Assembly: GCA_963753955.1 (NCBI GenBank)
Contig: CAVWEM010000024.1
Span: 62,001-126,000 of the forward strand
DNA length: 64,000 nt
Reading direction: 5' to 3'
Source of the DNA: Methylumidiphilus sp963753955
GTDB lineage: Bacteria; Pseudomonadota; Gammaproteobacteria; Methylococcales; Methylococcaceae
Both the position numbers and the translations under genes were made by a program. This document shows positions 59,360 to 64,000 of the stretch, in pieces. How positions within the stretch are numbered: the first letter of the stretch is position 1; each line of letters starts with the position of its first letter. The notes below the pieces were generated by a model. It saw only the letters and a program-made list of their open reading frames with translations. It ran no database searches and was not told where the DNA came from.

Positions 59360-60994
59360 ATGCGAAAAACCTTGCCAACGGCTGACCAGCCGGACGAACC
59401 CAGTGCCTGGGCACCCTTGGCCTATCCTATTTTCCGGGCGCTTTGGATCGCGGCCTTAGTTTCCAATGTGGGAACCTGGATGCAGGATGTCGGAGCAGGG
59501 TGGTTGATGACCAGCCTGTCCGCTTCACCGCTCATGGTGGCCTTGGTGCAGGTCGCCACCTCCTTCCCCGTCATGTTGCTGGCCTTGCCCGCCGGGGCGC
59601 TTGCCGACATCGTGGATCGGCGGCGAATGCTGATGGTGACGCAAACTTGGATGCTGCTGTCGGCGGCGGCGCTAGGTGGCCTGACGCTGCTGGGCATGAT
59701 GACTGCCCCGCTATTGCTGGGCCTGACCCTTGCGTTGGGAATAGGCTCCGCGTTCACGATGCCTGCCTGGTCGGCGATGATTCCGGAACTGGTCGGGCGC
59801 AAGGATTTGCATGCCGCCATCACCTTGAATGGATTGGCCATGAATGTGTCGAGGGCCATCGGCCCGGCCTTGGCCGGCTACATCATGGCGCTGACCTCGC
59901 CCGGCGCGGTGTTCCTGCTCAACGCGCTATCCTTCATCGGCATCATCGCAGTGCTGTCCCGCTGGAACAGTCCGGTAAAAACCAGCGAACTGCCCGCCGA
60001 GCGTCTGTTCGGCGCGATGCGCAACGGCTTTCGCTATGTGCGCCATTCCAGCCCCGTCAAAGCCGTCATGATCCGGGCCGGAACCTTCTTTTTCTTCGCC
60101 AGCGCGAATTGGGCCTTGCTGCCCATCTTAGTGAGGCATGAGTTGCAGGGGGGGCCTAGCGATTACGGAATGGTCTTGGGTGCCATCGGTTTGGGCGCGG
60201 TTGGCAGCGTTTTCATCCTTCCTTGGCTGCGCCAGCGGATAAGCACCGATGTGTTGAAGAAAGCGGGGGCGACCCTGTATGCGGCGAGCCTCGCCTTGAT
60301 GGCCGTAGTACCGACCTTGCCGTGGTTGTTGGCGGTTGCCCTGTTTGCCGGGATGGCTTGGCTGGGCGTCATGGCCAGCATCCAAGGCGTGGCGCAAATG
60401 GCCTTGCCCGCCTGGGTGCGGGCAAGGGGATTGTCGATGGTCATGGTGGTGGTCATGGCCGGGATGGCAGGCGGAGCCATGCTGTGGGGGCAGATTGCCA
60501 CCCATTTATCCGTGCCGGGGGCTCTGCAGCTCGCGGCGGCAGGACTGGCGCTCAGCGTGCTCGCCACTTGGCGGATTCGCTTGATCCAGATGGAGGGGAT
60601 TGACCTGACACCCTCCCTGCATTGGGGAACACCCGTCGTTGACCAAGAACCCGACTTGGATCGGGGGCCGGTTTTAGTCACCTTGGCCTATCAAGTGAAC
60701 CCCGCCCACTTATCGGAATTTTTGCGCCTGATGGAACGGCAGCGGGTGGCCCGCCAGCGGGATGGCGCATTCTACTGGCAGCTATTCCAAGATGCTGCCG
60801 CCAGTGACCGCTATCTGGAAACGTTTCTCGCCGAGTCTTGGCTGGAACATCTCCGCCACCATGAACGCGTGACCCAAGCGGATCACCAGCTGCAAGATAA
60901 GATTGGTCAATGCCTGGTTGGGGAGACGCAACCGGTCGTGACCCATTATCTCGCCGTCACGGAAGCCAGGGATCAGGGAGCCTCTGAAAAGTGA
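59360..60994 (+). CDS. MFS exporter with a C-terminal soluble domain (EntS/MFS_3 type)
   Basis: 544 residues from ATG 59360 (MRKTLPTADQP), preceded by GAGGGG; an in-frame extension upstream to 59195 does not look coding. Twelve helices of the MFS_3 (PF05977-type) pattern with ALPAGALADIVDRRR between helices 2 and 3. After about residue 430 a soluble tail of about 115 residues (LVTLAYQVNPAHLSEFLRLMERQRVARQRDGAFYWQLFQD...FLAESWLEHLRHHERVT) resembles an antibiotic-monooxygenase-like ferredoxin fold, known in this transporter group. The substrate is unknown. Confidence 0.85.
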   Translation: MRKTLPTADQPDEPSAWAPLAYPIFRALWIAALVSNVGTWMQDVGAGWLMTSLSASPLMVALVQVATSFPVMLLALPAGALADIVDRRRMLMVTQTWMLLSAAALGGLTLLGMMTAPLLLGLTLALGIGSAFTMPAWSAMIPELVGRKDLHAAITLNGLAMNVSRAIGPALAGYIMALTSPGAVFLLNALSFIGIIAVLSRWNSPVKTSELPAERLFGAMRNGFRYVRHSSPVKAVMIRAGTFFFFASANWALLPILVRHELQGGPSDYGMVLGAIGLGAVGSVFILPWLRQRISTDVLKKAGATLYAASLALMAVVPTLPWLLAVALFAGMAWLGVMASIQGVAQMALPAWVRARGLSMVMVVVMAGMAGGAMLWGQIATHLSVPGALQLAAAGLALSVLATWRIRLIQMEGIDLTPSLHWGTPVVDQEPDLDRGPVLVTLAYQVNPAHLSEFLRLMERQRVARQRDGAFYWQLFQDAAASDRYLETFLAESWLEHLRHHERVTQADHQLQDKIGQCLVGETQPVVTHYLAVTEARDQGASEK

Positions 60995-61216
60995 ACCGGC
61001 AAGGTCATCGACATAATCCGTTTGCCGTCTGTCAGGCTGGGTTTTTGCGAGTCGATGCTCGGTGTTAAACTGGATGGAAACTCAAAAAACCTCGCATTTC
61101 GGCAAGCGCAATGTGAATGGCTACAGGAAAAAACAGGCAGCGAGCCACTCAATTGGAAATTTCGCTGCTGGTGTTGGAAAACCTAGCCGCTGAATCAACA
61201 AAATAAGGAATCTAAA
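60995..61216. other. Intergenic region before the nuclease pair
   Basis: About 220 bases, presumably with the promoter of the following operon. A short stretch reading EWLQEKTGSEP may be a coding remnant. No clear regulatory site. Confidence 0.25.
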
Positions 61217-62482
61217 GTGCGCTTCATCCACTGTGCCGACCTGCATCTCGACAGCCCCTTGCGTGGGCTGGAGCGCTATGAGGGCGCACCGGTCGATGAA
61301 ATGCGGCAGGCGACGCGCCGCTCTTTCGTCAATATTGTCGATCTTGCCTTGGAGCGGGAGGTTGATTTCCTGCTGATTGCCGGTGATGTGTTTGACGGCG
61401 ACTGGCTGGATTTCAACACCGGGCTGTTCTTCGCCAACCAACTGCGCCGTCTGGCCGATTCAGAAATACGGGTCTTCATCGTCCGGGGCAACCACGACGC
61501 CTTGAGCAAAATCTCGAAGGCCGTTCCGCTTCCCAGCAACACCCATGTGTTCAAGGCCAGCAAGCCGGAAACCGTCGTCGTAGAGACGCTTGGCCTCGCC
61601 ATCCACGGCCAGAGTTTTGCCGATGGGACCGTGGCCGAAGATTTGGCCGCTCGTTATCCGGAAGCCTTGCCAGGCTTGCTGAATATTGGCCTGCTGCATA
61701 CCGCGCTATCCGGGCGGGAAGGCCACGAGACCTATGCGCCCACCAGCGTCGAGCGGCTAACATCCAAGGGTTATCACTACTGGGCGCTCGGCCATGTCCA
61801 TGCCCGCGAGATCGTGCGGGAAAATCCTTGGATCGTGTTTTCCGGCAATACCCAAGGCCGTCATGCCCGCGAGTTGGGGGCTAAGGGTTTCATGGTGGTG
61901 GAAGGCGACGCAGAGGAGGGCATCCGCTCCGTCGAGTTTGTGCCGACCGACGTGGCCCGCTGGTTCCATCTGAGCCTGGACGCCAGCGAGTGGATGACGC
62001 CGGACGAGCTGCAAGGGGCGGTTCAACAAGCCGTCCGGTCGCTTGCGCAAGAATCGGGCGACCGCCTGCTGGCCTTGCGCCTAGCCATCACAGGCCGGAC
62101 GCCACTGCATGGCAGACTGGTGGACAATCCCGAGCATTTCCGGGCGGAGGTCTGTGCGTGGTTGAACGAAGCCTCGGCGGGCATGGCTTGGCTGGAAAAG
62201 ATCAAGCTAAATCTGTCCGCACCGCTGGATCTCAACGCGCTGGCGGGGCGGGATGACCCCTTCGGCCTGTTGGTGCGGATGCTCGACGAACTTGCCGCCG
62301 ACCCGAAAGCCTTGGCGGCGTTGGCGGAACCTGCCCTGACCGAGCTTGAGCAGAAAATCCCCGCCGAATTGCGTGAACGCGACCCACTGCTGCAACCCCT
62401 GGCGGCGGAAGTTCAGGCTGACGCGCTGGCAACGGCGCGGGAACGGTTGCTCGCCGCGATTTCCGTTGAGGCCGCGTCATGA
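61217..62482 (+). CDS. yhaO: SbcD/YhaO-type DNA repair exonuclease subunit
   Basis: 421 residues, GTG start at 61217 with AAGGAA upstream. Metallophosphoesterase core of the Mre11/SbcD group: CADLHLD (Asp8, His10), AGDVFDGD near 57, RGNHDA near 95, LLHTALSG near 157 and ALGHVHAR near 193. The C-terminal 200 residues are the capping and partner-binding region. Acts with the following ATPase on DNA ends. Four-base overlap with the next gene. Confidence 0.88.
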   Translation: MRFIHCADLHLDSPLRGLERYEGAPVDEMRQATRRSFVNIVDLALEREVDFLLIAGDVFDGDWLDFNTGLFFANQLRRLADSEIRVFIVRGNHDALSKISKAVPLPSNTHVFKASKPETVVVETLGLAIHGQSFADGTVAEDLAARYPEALPGLLNIGLLHTALSGREGHETYAPTSVERLTSKGYHYWALGHVHAREIVRENPWIVFSGNTQGRHARELGAKGFMVVEGDAEEGIRSVEFVPTDVARWFHLSLDASEWMTPDELQGAVQQAVRSLAQESGDRLLALRLAITGRTPLHGRLVDNPEHFRAEVCAWLNEASAGMAWLEKIKLNLSAPLDLNALAGRDDPFGLLVRMLDELAADPKALAALAEPALTELEQKIPAELRERDPLLQPLAAEVQADALATARERLLAAISVEAAS

Positions 62483-64000
62483 GGATTGCCCAAGTCGATT
62501 TGCAAGCCTTCGGCCACTTCACCGCCCGCCGCCTGCGGTTTGAGGCTGCCCCCGATTTCCACATCACCTACGGCCCGAACGAGGCCGGTAAGACGACGCT
62601 GTCCCGCGCCTTGAAGGCCGCCTTGTTCGGCATTCCCGAACGTACCGCCGACAACTTCGTCCACGCCAACGCGAACCTGCGGGTCGGCGTGGTGCTGAGC
62701 CGGGCGGACGGAGAACGCTTGGCGGCGATGCGGCGCAAGGCCCGCAAAAATAATCTGGTTGCGTACGAACCCGAAACCGGCGAAGAGCTGGGCGCAGCCA
62801 TCCCCGACGAACGGCTAACGGCGTGGCTGGGCGGTTTGACGGAAGGGCTGTATGGCTCGATGTTCGGCCTCAATCACGAGGAATTGGTGGCTGGCGGCAA
62901 GGCCCTCAGCGAAGGCAAGGGCGAAATCGGCCAAAGCCTGTTTGAGGCCGGCGCGGGCCTAAGCTCGATAAGGGCGTTGCGCGAACGCCTGGAAAAGGAA
63001 GCCGACAGCCTGTTCCGGCCCCGTGCGCCCACCACCGCCATTTTCAGAGTCTTGGATCAATACGGCAATGCCCGCAAAGAAGCCAAGGAAGCCCAGACCA
63101 AGCCCGCCGAATGGGGCTTGCTGCGCAAGGCGGTCGATGAGGCGAAAAAAGCCTACGACCATGCCCGTGAACAGCAAGAACGGCTGCAAAGGGAAACTCG
63201 GCGCTTGGAACGCCTCGCAGCCGTCTTGCCCGATGTCGCCGCCCGTCACCACAGCCTGGAACGGCTGGCTGACTTAGGTGAAGTGAGAAAGTTATCGGCG
63301 CAAGCCAGCGAACAGCGCATCGCCACCGAAATCCGGCTGCGCCAAGCTGAATCCGCCCAACGGGAAGCCCTAGCCACAGTGGCATCACTGCAAGCCGAGC
63401 GCGATTCCATCCATCTACCGCAAACCATCTTGGCCGAAGGCGGCTCCATCGAAGCCCTTTATTACACCTTGGAAGCCTATCGGACGGCCCGTGATGCTAC
63501 CGCCGCCGCCCAAGGCCGGATCAGCTTGGCCGACGGACAGGCCGCATCCTTGCTGGCCGCGATGGGTGAACCATTAAGCGAGGATTTACGCAGCCTGATC
63601 CCCAGCGCGACCTTGCGTGCCCGCGTGCAAAGCCTGGCGAACGAGGGCACCAAGCTCCACACAGAATCGGAGGCGGCAAACCGCCAGGCCAAGACGGCCA
63701 AGTCCGACCTGTCCGAAGCCGACGAAGAATTGGCCGAGTTGGGGCCGCAGACGGTGCCCGCCGCCCTCACCGATACACTCAAAGCCTTTGAGGCCCAAGG
63801 CAACCCGGAAACCCAAGCCGAGGATCTGGCCCGGCAAGCGGCGAAAGGGCAGGGGAGTCTAGCCGTTGAGGCTAAAGCTTTGTGGGGGGACGGCCCGATG
63901 GAAACACTGGTTGCCATGGGGACACCCTTGCCTGCTGAGCTTCAGGGCTTTCGCGATGCTCAAGCAAAGCTTGAAACCCGCAAGCAGTCCTTGAAGGATG
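62479..64000 (+). CDS. yhaN: SbcC/YhaN-type SMC-like ATPase, partial
   Basis: ATG 62479 overlaps the nuclease stop; at least 507 residues are visible and the frame is open at the window end. MRIAQVDLQAFGHFTARRLRF and Walker A GPNEAGKTT (near residue 34) are those of Rad50/SbcC relatives; GLTEGLYGSMFGLNHEELVAGGKAL is typical for the YhaN group. A long coiled coil rich in Ala, Glu and Arg follows. Works as the ATP-driven partner of the YhaO-like nuclease. The C-terminal ATPase half is outside. Confidence 0.88.
   Translation, partial: MRIAQVDLQAFGHFTARRLRFEAAPDFHITYGPNEAGKTTLSRALKAALFGIPERTADNFVHANANLRVGVVLSRADGERLAAMRRKARKNNLVAYEPETGEELGAAIPDERLTAWLGGLTEGLYGSMFGLNHEELVAGGKALSEGKGEIGQSLFEAGAGLSSIRALRERLEKEADSLFRPRAPTTAIFRVLDQYGNARKEAKEAQTKPAEWGLLRKAVDEAKKAYDHAREQQERLQRETRRLERLAAVLPDVAARHHSLERLADLGEVRKLSAQASEQRIATEIRLRQAESAQREALATVASLQAERDSIHLPQTILAEGGSIEALYYTLEAYRTARDATAAAQGRISLADGQAASLLAAMGEPLSEDLRSLIPSATLRARVQSLANEGTKLHTESEAANRQAKTAKSDLSEADEELAELGPQTVPAALTDTLKAFEAQGNPETQAEDLARQAAKGQGSLAVEAKALWGDGPMETLVAMGTPLPAELQGFRDAQAKLETRKQSLKD

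Noticed and set aside
1..64000. tRNA genes as ICE attachment sites
   Set aside because: No cloverleaf or CCA-type end was recognised on either strand near the integrase or elsewhere.

Overview
The window looks like a mosaic of mobile DNA from a GC-rich gammaproteobacterium; a methanotroph-like host is possible, but that is only an impression. Three things point to an accessory replicon or a decayed integrative conjugative element (ICE). ICE core genes of the PFGI-1 type are scattered through it (PilL N-terminal protein, PFL_4693 and PFL_4669 families, DUF3275, a MobH-type relaxase, a tyrosine integrase). It carries plasmid replication and partition genes (two replication initiators, an iteron origin with a DnaA box, parA and a small parB-like gene). 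It also holds a very high load of insertion sequences, many nested in each other. No rRNA or tRNA gene was seen.

Layout. 1-2954: ICE conjugation genes plus a secreted M15 peptidase and a lytic transglycosylase. 3149-4282: a Phd/PemK-type toxin-antitoxin pair and a frameshifted HU gene. 4549-12011: an AT-rich island of six same-strand genes: a metallophosphoesterase fused to a 2H phosphoesterase-like domain, a second 2H phosphoesterase-like protein, a sedoheptulose-7-phosphate cyclase-like enzyme, a ROK sugar/cyclitol kinase, a family-4 glycosidase-like NAD enzyme and a phytanoyl-CoA-type dioxygenase. This is the best candidate for an undescribed system. 12221-17842: an ICE cargo operon on the minus strand (SNF2 helicase, hypothetical proteins, DUF3275-RadC hybrid) with a repeated leader hairpin. 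18374-20142: a trypsin-like protease operon. 20501-24601: VapBC, a truncated HerA-like ATPase and an integrase split by an insertion sequence. Two inverted IS630 copies bracket 16.1-22.8 kb; each interrupts a gene that can be rejoined exactly across a TA duplication.

24.8-25.3 kb holds a candidate structured RNA and 25.5-26.1 kb a HigBA-like pair with a broken toxin. 26.4-27.7 kb is a mercury operon whose merR is frameshifted. 27.8-33.6 kb is a complete seven-gene arsenic operon (arsR, arsC, arsD, arsA, TSUP permease, arsC, acr3). 33.9-43.3 kb holds a RepA-like initiator, an ICE gene invaded by a group II intron whose reverse transcriptase is itself split by a serine-recombinase element, a small potassium channel and a relaxase remnant.

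43.4-48.3 kb is a plasmid backbone: an iteron origin, a rep gene interrupted by an IS1-family element, parB/parA, and phased short repeats that recur at 56.9-58.0 kb. 48.4-56.8 kb is a pile of nested elements: an rve-type transposase, IS4 holding IS3, and IS66 holding IS110/IS1111 inside a decayed IS3. Two MITE-like repeats lie at 57.4-57.6 kb, one sharing its ends with the IS5-like element at 43.9 kb. 58.7-59.2 kb is a decayed VirB10 gene. The right end carries an MFS exporter and an SbcCD-like (YhaO/YhaN) nuclease pair that runs off the window.
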